A stretch of 64,000 nucleotides of DNA from CAVQJU01 sp963712905 (lineage in GTDB: Bacteria; Acidobacteriota; Vicinamibacteria; Vicinamibacterales; CAVVIG01). The DNA is taken from NCBI GenBank assembly GCA_963712905.1, contig CAVQJU010000010.1, positions 186,001 to 250,000 of the forward strand, in the 5' to 3' direction. Made by a program: the position numbers and the translations under genes. Under the pieces are notes generated by a model. It saw only the letters and a list, made by a program, of their open reading frames with translations. It did no database searches and was not told where the DNA came from. Below, piece after piece: positions 43,541 to 50,950 of the stretch (positions are counted from its first letter, which is position 1; every line of letters begins with the position of its first letter).

Positions 43541-45114
43541 CGGCACTTGTTCTGGGCCTGGCAGGGCTTGCCGAGTTTCGGATCCGCGCCGTTCCTCAGG
43601 AGCAGGTCCGCGCCTTCTGTGTTGTACAGGACGCCGCCGAGGCGATCGCCGTATCCGGACGCGGCGAGCCACGGTGTGACGCTGGCCTTGCTGACGACGT
43701 TCACGTCGGCGCCTTTCTCGATGAGGAGCGCCAGCAGCGTATTCCACCCGCGGTATGCGGCGCCGAACAATCCGTTCTCGCCGTTGGTCGTGGCTCCGCG
43801 CGCGTCCGCGCCGAGCTCAATCAGCAACCTGACGGCCTCGAGCGCCTGCGCTTCGGTAATCGAGCTTTCGCCGATGCCGCGATTGAGGCCCGATGCGGCC
43901 ATCACCGGCGTCGTGTGCGTGTCGGTGACGAGCGTCGGATCCGCGCCGGCCGCCAGCAGGACGCGCATCATCTCCACGTCGGCGGCCGCGCTCGCGATCA
44001 GGAACGGCGTGGCGCCGGGGGCGTCCTCGTACCCGGCGACGAATCCCGGCGGCCGTCGCGTCATGCGTCCGTTCGGGTTCGCGCCGTGAGCCAGGAGCGC
44101 CTTCACGATCTGCAGCTTCGCCTGTCGCGTCGGGATGCCGCTCATCGGATCGGTAAACCCGTACACCGGGTTCGAGGGCCCGCTCTCCCAGGTCCCTGCC
44201 GCCCAGTGAAGCGGTGTGAAGCCGGCGTCGCCCGCGCTGGGATCCGCGCCGTGATCGAGCATGAACAGCGCGAGCGGCACATGTCCACGCACGGTGGCTA
44301 CGAGCAGCGGCGTGCTGCCGGCGGACACCGTCGCCTGGTACGCCGGCCCTCTCGGGCCGCCGCCAGCGGCCGCGGCGCCTGACGCGGTCCGCCCGGTCCG
44401 GCGGCCTTCCGCGGACGCCGGCTCGGCGGGTTCCGGCTGCGACCGGACGTTGATGTTGGCGCCCGCGGCGAGCAGCACGCGCGTGCTCTCCAGGTCGCCC
44501 TCGCGCGCGGCGAAGTGCAGCGCGGTGAAGCCCTTTCGCGTGTGAGCCTGCAGGTCCGCGCCGTGCTCGACCAGCACCTGCACCACGTCCGGGTGGCGTT
44601 CGCCCGCGGCCCACATGAGAGCCGTCTGATTCTGCGACGGCTCTTTCGCGTTCACGTCGGCGCCGCGCGCCACGAGCATCCGGACGGCGCTCGCGCTCCC
44701 ACTGGCGGCGCACGTCATGATCGGCGTTTCGCCGGTCGCGATGGGCGTGTTGGGATTGGCGCCGGCTTCGAGCAGCAGTTTGACGAGATCGGCGCTGCCG
44801 TTGGTGCAGGCTTCGGACAGCGGGGTGGCGCGAAAATCGTTCGCGATGTTGGCGTCCGCGCCTGCGCGAACGAGCGATTCGGCCACCGCGCGGTCGTTCC
44901 AGTGTGCGGCCCACAAGAGCGCGGTCGAGCCGTCGTCGGCGCGCGCGTTCACGCTGACGCGCTGCTTCAGGAGCGCGCGAACCTGCGGCGCGTCCTGGCT
45001 CCTGGCCGCGGCGACCAGCTCGGGATCGCCGCCCGCGGCCGGAGTCACGGCTGCCGTCAGCAGCGCGATCAGCAACGCCGCCGCCGGGGCGCCCGGTTTG
45101 TGTTCGTCGAACAT
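43537..45114 (-). CDS. Exported ankyrin-repeat protein
   Basis: A 525-residue protein with a signal peptide (LLTAAVTPAAGG) and nine to ten ankyrin repeats of about 33 residues (for example DGSTALLWAAHWNDRAVAES, KGFTALHFAAREGDLESTRV). A less regular stretch with PEPAEPASAEGRRTG lies near residues 230-255. Ankyrin repeats bind other proteins; as first gene of the coupled DUF1592-DUF1552 cassette it may hold those enzymes at the envelope. Confidence 0.92.
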   Translation of the reverse strand: MFDEHKPGAPAAALLIALLTAAVTPAAGGDPELVAAARSQDAPQVRALLKQRVSVNARADDGSTALLWAAHWNDRAVAESLVRAGADANIANDFRATPLSEACTNGSADLVKLLLEAGANPNTPIATGETPIMTCAASGSASAVRMLVARGADVNAKEPSQNQTALMWAAGERHPDVVQVLVEHGADLQAHTRKGFTALHFAAREGDLESTRVLLAAGANINVRSQPEPAEPASAEGRRTGRTASGAAAAGGGPRGPAYQATVSAGSTPLLVATVRGHVPLALFMLDHGADPSAGDAGFTPLHWAAGTWESGPSNPVYGFTDPMSGIPTRQAKLQIVKALLAHGANPNGRMTRRPPGFVAGYEDAPGATPFLIASAAADVEMMRVLLAAGADPTLVTDTHTTPVMAASGLNRGIGESSITEAQALEAVRLLIELGADARGATTNGENGLFGAAYRGWNTLLALLIEKGADVNVVSKASVTPWLAASGYGDRLGGVLYNTEGADLLLRNGADPKLGKPCQAQNKCR

Positions 45115-45253
45115 GCCGCCGCCCTTCCGGTGAATCTCAGGCTTCGCCAGACCACCTTATAGCATGGTCCGGCGCCTCCGCCCCATGACTTCCTGACGCC
45201 GGAAACGGCGGCATCCTGTAGCATTCATGCTTTGCATCAGTGGAGCTACAGAC

Positions 45254-45916
45254 ATGACCAGTCGATACCTGCGGTCGGGCACGGCGTTGCTGCTTCTTGT
45301 TTCCGGGGGCCTGTTGGCCTCGGCTCAGTCGACCGCCAAACTGCCCGCCGATCTCGATCCCGATTCCCGTGCGCGCCTCCCATACCTGCAGCGGGGAAAC
45401 CTGGACGAGCGCGGCCAGAAGATCTACGACACGCTGCCGGGCCGCAGCCCCGAGGGCGTCCTGCGCGGACCGCTCGCGTTCGCGGCCTATAACCCGGCCG
45501 TCGCTCACGCGCTGCACGAACTGCATGACGCAGCGGTCATGGAAGGCACGCTCGACGCGCACGTGCGCGAGCTCGCAATCCTCGTCGCCTGCCGCGAGAC
45601 CAACTACAGCCTCGAATGGAACGCCCACTCGGCCATCGGCGCGCGGGCGGGCCTCGATGCGAAGCTCATCGACCTCGTGCGCAACAACGGCGCGCTCGCC
45701 GGCGTCGACGAGAAGGACGCGCTGGTCATCCGCTTTGGGCGCCAGATGCTCCGCGACAAGAAAGTGGACTCGGCGACCTTCGCGAAGGCCGTCGAGCTGT
45801 TCGGCCGCCGCGGAGCGATGGACATGGTGGCCGTGATGAACACGTACGCCGTGAGCGGGTTCTTTGCGATCGCCGTCGACGAACACATGCCGGCCGGACG
45901 GCCGGATCTGAAGTAG
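45254..45916 (+). CDS. Exported carboxymuconolactone-decarboxylase-family protein
   Basis: The 220-residue protein has a signal peptide (GGLLASAQS) and a CMD domain (about residues 60-215). The conserved segment HVRELAILVACRETNYSLEW, followed by NAH, has one Cys where AhpD has CxxC, so AhpD-like redox action is unlikely. It probably acts as a lactone- or quinone-related enzyme of unknown substrate in the periplasm. The start at 45254 has GGAG 8 bases upstream. Confidence 0.86.
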   Translation: MTSRYLRSGTALLLLVSGGLLASAQSTAKLPADLDPDSRARLPYLQRGNLDERGQKIYDTLPGRSPEGVLRGPLAFAAYNPAVAHALHELHDAAVMEGTLDAHVRELAILVACRETNYSLEWNAHSAIGARAGLDAKLIDLVRNNGALAGVDEKDALVIRFGRQMLRDKKVDSATFAKAVELFGRRGAMDMVAVMNTYAVSGFFAIAVDEHMPAGRPDLK

Positions 45917-45924
45917 CCAGGAAC

Positions 45925-45976
45925 GTAGCGGCCGGCTTCAGCCGGCCGGACACGTCCGCCTGAAGGCGGACGCTAC
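45925..45976. repeat. Double-hairpin GTAG/CTAC REP-like element
   Basis: GTAG (45925-45928) is followed by CGGCCGGC-TTCA-GCCGGCCG and GTCCGCC-TGAA-GGCGGAC, ending in CTAC (45973-45976). The architecture equals the elements at 12150 and 47216, but the stem sequences differ. It separates the CMD and PQQ dehydrogenase genes, which are in the same direction. Confidence 0.75.
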
Positions 45977-45995
45977 GCCGTACCGAGGAGCATAT

Positions 45996-47210
45996 ATGTT
46001 GAAACGGGCCCGCCTGGTCTGCGCCGCGTCCATCGTCATCGTCTTCGGCGCGAGCGGTATGGCGCAGCAAACCGTTCCGTTCAGAAACAACACGCCGATC
46101 GCGCCGCAGGGCATCACCATTCCACCGCTGCCCGACAAGCCCGTCACGTATCACACCGCCGAAGGGCAGGACATCCGCGTGGTCGTCGTCGCGAAGGGAC
46201 TGTCCCACCCGTGGAGCCTCGCGTTCCTGCCGGACGGCGGCCTGCTGGTCACCGAACGGGGCGGCAAACTGCGGGTCATACGAAACGGCGTGCTCGATCC
46301 GGCGCCGGTCAGCGGAGTGCCCACCGTCCGATCGGGTGGACTGAACGGGTTGATGGACGTCGTGCTCCATCCACGTTTCGCCGAGAACAAGTTCGTGTAT
46401 CTCTCCTACACCAAGCCGGTCACGGACACGACGAGCACGCTGGCCGTGGCTCGTGCGCGCTGGGACGGCGGCGCGCTCACCGAGCTCGCGGACGTGTTCG
46501 TCGCCGGGCCCGGCACCGGCGGCGCCTCGCGTCTCGCGTTCGGCCTCGACGGTTCGCTCTACATGACGACAGGCGGCGGGGGCGGCACCGGCGCACAGAA
46601 CCCCGACAGCCATGCCGGCAAGGTGCTGCGGCTTCGGGACGACGGGGGCGTGCCGGCCGACAACCCGTTCGTCGGGCGCGCGGGCTACAAGCCGGAGGTC
46701 TTCACCCTCGGTCATCGGAATTCGATCGGCCTCGCCGTCCAACCGGCGACCGGCGCGGTGTGGCAGAACGAGAACGGCCCGAACGGCGGCGATGAAATCA
46801 ACGTGCTTCGTCCCGGCGCGAACTACGGCTGGCCGATCGTGAGTTACGGCCGCACATATCCCGGACCGCGGCAGTCGGAACAGCCGTGGAAGGAAAGCTT
46901 CGAGCAGCCGGTCGTGTTCTGGGTGCCGTCGATTGCGATCTCGGGCATGGCGTTCTACACGGGCAACCGCCTGCCGAAGTGGAAGGGCGACGTGTTCGTC
47001 GGCGGCCTGCGCACCGGCGAGATTCCCGGCACGGGCCACCTCGAACGCATCCTGTTCAACGAGAAGATGGAAGAACTGCGCCGCGAGTCGCTGCTGACCG
47101 ATCTTCGCCAGCGGATCCGCGACGTCCGCCAGGGGCCCGACGAACTTCTGTATCTCCTCACCGATGCAGACGACGGCGCCGTGCTGCGGATCGAGCCGGC
47201 CGCGCCGTAA
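45996..47210 (+). CDS. PQQ-dependent soluble aldose sugar dehydrogenase (YliI/GSDH family)
   Basis: The 404-residue protein has a signal peptide (GASGMAQQ) and the six-blade GSDH propeller: HPWSLAFLPDGGLLVTERGG, quoted in part, with PDGGLLVTERGGKLRV, RLAFGLDGSLYMTTGGGGG, LGHRNSIGLAVQP with the catalytic His region, NGPNGGDEIN and SGMAFYTGNRLPKW. It oxidises aldoses in the periplasm with PQQ and Ca2+ and passes electrons to the respiratory chain. GAGGAG lies before the ATG. Flanked by REP-like elements on both sides. Confidence 0.93.
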   Translation: MLKRARLVCAASIVIVFGASGMAQQTVPFRNNTPIAPQGITIPPLPDKPVTYHTAEGQDIRVVVVAKGLSHPWSLAFLPDGGLLVTERGGKLRVIRNGVLDPAPVSGVPTVRSGGLNGLMDVVLHPRFAENKFVYLSYTKPVTDTTSTLAVARARWDGGALTELADVFVAGPGTGGASRLAFGLDGSLYMTTGGGGGTGAQNPDSHAGKVLRLRDDGGVPADNPFVGRAGYKPEVFTLGHRNSIGLAVQPATGAVWQNENGPNGGDEINVLRPGANYGWPIVSYGRTYPGPRQSEQPWKESFEQPVVFWVPSIAISGMAFYTGNRLPKWKGDVFVGGLRTGEIPGTGHLERILFNEKMEELRRESLLTDLRQRIRDVRQGPDELLYLLTDADDGAVLRIEPAAP

Positions 47211-47215
47211 ATCCC

Positions 47216-47285
47216 GTAGGGCGGGGCTTTCAGCCCCGCCGTGGCGGCCCTGAAAGGGCCGCCCTACACTGGGCCGCCCTACACT
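47216..47285. repeat. Double-hairpin REP-like element with a 15-bp tandem duplication of its end
   Basis: GTAG (47216-47219), hairpin GGCGGGGCT-TTC-AGCCCCGCC, spacer GT, hairpin GGCGGCCCT-GAA-AGGGCCGCC and CTAC (47264-47267). The right end GGGCCGCCCTACACT (47256-47270) is repeated exactly at 47271-47285, one base before the LuxR-type gene start. The duplication looks like replication slippage or an abortive second insertion. Confidence 0.8.
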
Positions 47286-47286
47286 G

Positions 47287-48969
47287 ATGGCTGTGTCTCT
47301 TCCTGCTGCGTGCCTGACCGGCAGCGACGCGCTCGCGCGCGGCGCCTGGACCGAGGCGCGCGACGCGTTCGACGTGGTGCTGCGCGACGGGGACATTCCC
47401 GAAGCGCTCGAAGGCCTGGGGCTCGCCGCCTGGTGGCTGGATCTCGCCGACGTCGTGTTCGATGCGCGCGAGCGCGCGTACCGCCTGTACCTGTCGCGCG
47501 ACGATCGCACGGGCGCCGCCCGCGTGGCCGTGTGGCTGGCCTGGGACTACTGGGCCTTCCGCGGCGAGCACGTCGTCGCCAACGGCTGGTTTCAGCGTGC
47601 GCGCCGGCTGCTCGAGGGCCAGCCCGCCTGCTGGGAGCAGGCCTGGCTCGATGTGAGAGAAGGATCGTTCTGCCTGCTCGAGGAGGGCAACCCCGAACGG
47701 GCGCACGCCCTGGCGGGAGACGGCATTCGCGTGGCTCGAGCCGTCGGCAACATCGACCTCGAGATGCTGGGCCGCGCCGTTCAGGGTCTCTCGCTCGTCG
47801 CGTCGGGCGCGGTCGCCGAAGGCATGCGCGGCCTCGACGAGGTGAACACCGCCGTGGTCGCCGGCGAGTTGACGGACCTCGTCTCGATCGGGATGTCGTG
47901 CTGCTACATGCTCGCGGCCTGCGAGCGCGTCCGCGACTACGACCGCGCGGTCCAGTGGTGCACGCGGCTCAAGGCGTTTTCCGCCAAATGGGGACTTCGG
48001 CCGCTCTTCGCGGTGTGCCGGACGCAGTACGCGTCGATTTGCCTCTGGCGCGGCGGGTGGGACGAAGCCGAACAGGAACTGAACGCGGCGAGCCAGGAGC
48101 TCGCGGCGAGCCGGCCGGCGATGACGGGTGAGGCCCTGGTGCGGCTGGCGGAGCTTCGCCGCCGCCAGGGGCGGCTGGTCGATTCCGCCGCGCTCCTGGA
48201 TCAGGCCGGGACGCAGGGCCTGGCGCTGCTCGGTCGCGCCGAGCTCGCGTTCGATCGCGGCGATTACCGCGCGGCCGAGGAGCAGGCGTCGCGATATCTG
48301 CGCCACGTGCAGACGCAGAACCGGACCGATCGAGCGTCGGGACTGGATCTGCTCGTGCGTGCGCTGAGCGGTCTCGCAGAATGGGACCGCGCGAAGACCG
48401 CGCTGACGGAGCTCTCGGGCATCGCGACACTTGTGGCCACCATCCCGCTGCGCGGGGCCGCGAGTTTCGCTGAAGGTTACGTCGCCCTGGGCGAAGGCCG
48501 GTTCGACGCGGCCCGCCAGCATCTCGAAGACGCGGTCGATCTGTTCGTGCAGAGCGGCGCGCCGTTCGAGGTCGCTCGGGCGAGGATCGAGCTGACGCGG
48601 GCTCTCGCCGCGCTCGATCGGGTCGACGCCGCACGGGAGGAAATTCGGCGCGCGATCGATCTGCTGTCGGAGCTCCAGGCCGAGCACGAAATGGCGCGCG
48701 CCCGGCGGATCCTCGATTCGCTTCCCTCGCCGCAGCCGGGCGACGGCCAGCCGGCGCCCGCGGCGGACCGGACCGGCGGGCTGACCAGACGCGAGCTCGA
48801 GGTTCTGCGCCTCGTCGCCGCCGGGCTCAGTAACCAGACCATCGCCGAACAACTGTTCGTGAGCGACCACACCGTGCATCGCCACCTGGCGAACATCCTG
48901 AGCAAGCTCAGCGTCTCCACGCGCGCGGCCGCCGTCGCGCAAGCCGCGCGACGAGGGCTGCTCTCTTAG
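47287..48969 (+). CDS. TPR-containing LuxR-type transcriptional regulator
   Basis: The 560-residue protein has TPR-like helical repeats over about residues 10-470 and a C-terminal LuxR/GerE HTH (about 495-555) with LTRRELEVLRLVAAGLSNQT, IAEQLFVSDHTVHRHL and NILSKL. It lacks a MalT-like NTPase domain: no Walker motif is visible. Related proteins with the same TPR-HTH layout are common in actinobacteria and acidobacteria; the signal is unknown. The REP-like element occupies the space before the ATG, so no normal promoter or ribosome site is visible there. Confidence 0.88.
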   Translation: MAVSLPAACLTGSDALARGAWTEARDAFDVVLRDGDIPEALEGLGLAAWWLDLADVVFDARERAYRLYLSRDDRTGAARVAVWLAWDYWAFRGEHVVANGWFQRARRLLEGQPACWEQAWLDVREGSFCLLEEGNPERAHALAGDGIRVARAVGNIDLEMLGRAVQGLSLVASGAVAEGMRGLDEVNTAVVAGELTDLVSIGMSCCYMLAACERVRDYDRAVQWCTRLKAFSAKWGLRPLFAVCRTQYASICLWRGGWDEAEQELNAASQELAASRPAMTGEALVRLAELRRRQGRLVDSAALLDQAGTQGLALLGRAELAFDRGDYRAAEEQASRYLRHVQTQNRTDRASGLDLLVRALSGLAEWDRAKTALTELSGIATLVATIPLRGAASFAEGYVALGEGRFDAARQHLEDAVDLFVQSGAPFEVARARIELTRALAALDRVDAAREEIRRAIDLLSELQAEHEMARARRILDSLPSPQPGDGQPAPAADRTGGLTRRELEVLRLVAAGLSNQTIAEQLFVSDHTVHRHLANILSKLSVSTRAAAVAQAARRGLLS

Positions 48970-48971
48970 AA

Positions 48972-48996
48972 GGGCAGAGGGCAGAGGGTAAGGGCC
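48972..48996 (+). repeat. Heptameric GGGCAGA-type repeat, left flank of the S23 gene
   Basis: GGGCAGA occurs twice, followed by the diverged units GGGTAA and GGGCC. It starts two bases after the LuxR-type stop codon. The purine-rich strand is the top strand here, the opposite of the array at 49495. Confidence 0.75.
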
Positions 48997-49115
48997 GAAA
49001 TGTTTAGGCGACGGGGACTGTGGGTTGCAAATTTCGCCGCTGTTGCCTCGTAACCCGCTTGTTTCTTGCCCGAAGTTGAATCTGCCGCCGGCGCGCGCCT
49101 TGCTCGAACGGCGGC

Positions 49116-49493
49116 GTGGCTGAATCCGCGATTTGCACCCGCTCGTTCCAGTTCGGATGCCGGCTCCTCAAACTCTGCGCGCAGCTTTGCGAAAGGGGGC
49201 CGGCGGGCCGACATGTCGCCCAACAGCTGATGCGCTCAGGTACCTCGATTGGAGCAAACGCCGAAGAAGCGCAGGAGGCGCAGACCAAGCCAGACTTCAT
49301 CGCCCGACTGAGCGTGTCCCGAAAAGAAGCCCGCGAAACACGGTACTGGCTCCGGATGGCTGTTGAGGCAGGAATTGCCACAACGGCAGAACTTGGATGG
49401 GCGGTCAAAGAGATCGGCGAGATTCGAGCCATGCTCATCGCCGCCATCCGAACCGCCCGAGCCTCGTCATCACGTGGCGAGAATCCCAATTAG
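49116..49493 (+). CDS. S23/Avd-like four-helix-bundle protein
   Basis: The 125-residue protein follows the four-helix-bundle (23S rRNA intervening-sequence protein) family: RSFQFGCRLLKLCAQLCE, QLMRSGTSIGANAEEAQEAQ, FIARLSVSRKEARETRYWLR and LIAAIRTARASS. Family members occur in 23S rRNA inserts, and related Avd proteins occur in diversity-generating retroelements; most free-standing copies have no known function. The GTG start at 49116 matches the family N-terminus. It sits between inverted 7-bp repeat arrays, with 119 bases of non-coding sequence on its 5' side. Confidence 0.88.
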   Translation: MAESAICTRSFQFGCRLLKLCAQLCERGPAGRHVAQQLMRSGTSIGANAEEAQEAQTKPDFIARLSVSRKEARETRYWLRMAVEAGIATTAELGWAVKEIGEIRAMLIAAIRTARASSSRGENPN

Positions 49494-49494
49494 C

Positions 49495-49535
49495 CTCTTT
49501 GCCCTCTGCCCTCTGCCCTTTGCCCTTTGCCCTCC
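49495..49535 (-). repeat. Heptameric GCCCTNT-type repeat, right flank of the S23 gene
   Basis: CTCTTT is followed by GCCCTCT, GCCCTCT, GCCCTTT, GCCCTTT and GCCCTCC, an exact 7-bp period. It begins one base after the S23 stop codon. Read on the minus strand the units are GGGCAAA/GGGCAGA, the same as at 48972 and 16278. Confidence 0.8.
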
Positions 49536-49545
49536 CTGGCCCGTC

Positions 49546-49580
49546 CGGGCCATTTTCGGGCCACGGAGCAAAATGGCCCG
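49546..49580. repeat. Perfect 11-bp inverted repeat between the S23 cassette and the cupin gene
   Basis: CGGGCCATTTT and AAAATGGCCCG pair perfectly around a 13-base loop that itself contains CGGGCC. It could be a terminator-like hairpin or an operator upstream of the cupin operon; nothing decides between these. Confidence 0.55.
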
Positions 49581-49662
49581 TGCGTGGGACGCGCCGGGCA
49601 GGTCCGCCCCGCTACAGTTCGGCCTCGGGCAGCCATTCAGGGCGAGCCCGCAGGAGGCGAAC

Positions 49663-50157
49663 ATGAAGACGATCGTATCGACGATGACGGCAGCCGCCAT
49701 ACTCTGGGGCGTGACGGCCGCGGTCCCGCAGGCGCAGGCTCACAAACACGTCATCCAGACGCCGCAGGAGGCGCAGTGGGGTCCCGCGCCGCCCATGCTG
49801 CCCCCTGGTGCGCAGATCGCCGTGCTGTCGGGCAACCCCACGCAGGCGGTTCCCTACGCCGTTCGCCTGAAATTCCCCGCGCACTACGCCATCCCGGCGC
49901 ACTCGCATCCGACCGACGAACACGTCGTGGTCGTGTCGGGCGCGCTGACGTTCGGCATGGGCGACTCGCTGACGAAAGGCGCGGCCAACAAGACACTGGC
50001 GACGGGCGGGTTCGCGCTGATGCCGGCGAACATGAATCACTTCGCCTACACGGCGGCGCAGGAAACGACGATCGTGCTGTACGGCCAGGGCCCGGTGGAG
50101 TTCAAGTACGTCAATCCGGCCGACGATCCACGCTCGGCGAAGAAGCCCGCGGAGTAG
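49663..50157 (+). CDS. Exported cupin-domain protein
   Basis: The 164-residue protein starts at ATG 49663 with GGAGG upstream, carries a signal peptide (VTAAVPQAQAH) and a single cupin barrel with metal ligands in IPAHSHPTDEHVVVVSGAL (His, His, Glu) and a late His in NMNHFAYT. The substrate is unknown. One base separates its stop from the PIG-L gene, so it probably leads the operon with PIG-L, the PLP enzyme and 6-phosphogluconolactonase. Confidence 0.88.
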   Translation: MKTIVSTMTAAAILWGVTAAVPQAQAHKHVIQTPQEAQWGPAPPMLPPGAQIAVLSGNPTQAVPYAVRLKFPAHYAIPAHSHPTDEHVVVVSGALTFGMGDSLTKGAANKTLATGGFALMPANMNHFAYTAAQETTIVLYGQGPVEFKYVNPADDPRSAKKPAE

Positions 50158-50158
50158 C

Positions 50159-50950
50159 ATGCCTCCCCTCCGACTCATGGCCGTGCTCGCGCACCCCGAC
50201 GACGAGTCGCTGGGGTTTGGCGGAACGCTGGCGAAGTACGTGTCCGATGGGATCGACACGTTTCTCGTCACCGCCACTCGCGGCGAGCGCGGCCGCTACC
50301 GCGGACATGCGCCCGGCGACGCGCAGCATCCCGGGCCTCTGGAGCTCGGACGAATCCGGGAGCGGGAGCTCCGTGCGGCGGCCGCGTCGCTGGGTGTTCG
50401 CGAGGTGTCGCTGCTCGACTACCGCGACGGCGAGCTGGACCGCGCCAACCCGCGGGAGGCGGTCGAGCGCATCGCCGCGCACGTCAGACGAATCCGCCCG
50501 CACGTCGTCGTGACGTTCGGAGCGGAAGGCGCGTACGGCCACCCCGACCACATCGCGATTTGCCAGTTCACGACCGCAGCCGTCGTCGCGGCCGCGGATT
50601 CGCATGCGGTCGCGAAGCTGTACTACCTCGAGTGGCCGGAGTCGACGTGGGCCGCCTACCAGGAGGCCTTCAAGACGCTGAGCTCGACGGTCGAGGGCGT
50701 CGTACGACAGGTCGCGCCGTGGCCGGATTGGGCGATCACCACCGTGATCGACACGCGCCGCTGCTGGCCCGTTGTCTGGAAGGCGGTCTCGTGCCACGAG
50801 TCGCAGATCGCCGCGTACGAACGCCTGAAGAATCTAGAGCCCCGGCATCACGAAGCGTTATGGGGCCGGCAATCGTTCTATCGTGTGTTCAGCACGGTGA
50901 ACGGCGGAAGGGAACGGGAGTCGGACTTGTTCGAGGGGATCACGCTGTGA
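50159..50950 (+). CDS. PIG-L/LmbE family N-acetylglucosaminyl deacetylase-like protein
   Basis: The 263-residue protein has the zinc-binding AHPDDESLGFGGT near residue 12 and the matching GAYGHPDHIAI near residue 125, both diagnostic for PIG-L deacetylases. Members deacetylate GlcNAc-linked substrates, such as mycothiol and bacillithiol precursors, or chitin-derived sugars. The gene is coupled to the following PLP-decarboxylase gene by the overlap GTGA. Confidence 0.92.
   Translation: MPPLRLMAVLAHPDDESLGFGGTLAKYVSDGIDTFLVTATRGERGRYRGHAPGDAQHPGPLELGRIRERELRAAAASLGVREVSLLDYRDGELDRANPREAVERIAAHVRRIRPHVVVTFGAEGAYGHPDHIAICQFTTAAVVAAADSHAVAKLYYLEWPESTWAAYQEAFKTLSSTVEGVVRQVAPWPDWAITTVIDTRRCWPVVWKAVSCHESQIAAYERLKNLEPRHHEALWGRQSFYRVFSTVNGGRERESDLFEGITL

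Noticed and set aside
41468..44089. An 873-codon plus-strand open frame opposite the DUF1592 and ankyrin genes
   Set aside because: It is Arg-rich, has no domain or signal, and lies fully antisense to genes with clear families; GC-rich DNA gives such frames often. The same applies to long antisense frames at 38254-39861, 45726-47510 and 55543-56586.
48970..49536. The S23/Avd-like gene as part of a diversity-generating retroelement
   Set aside because: No reverse transcriptase gene and no template/variable repeat pair are visible in the window.
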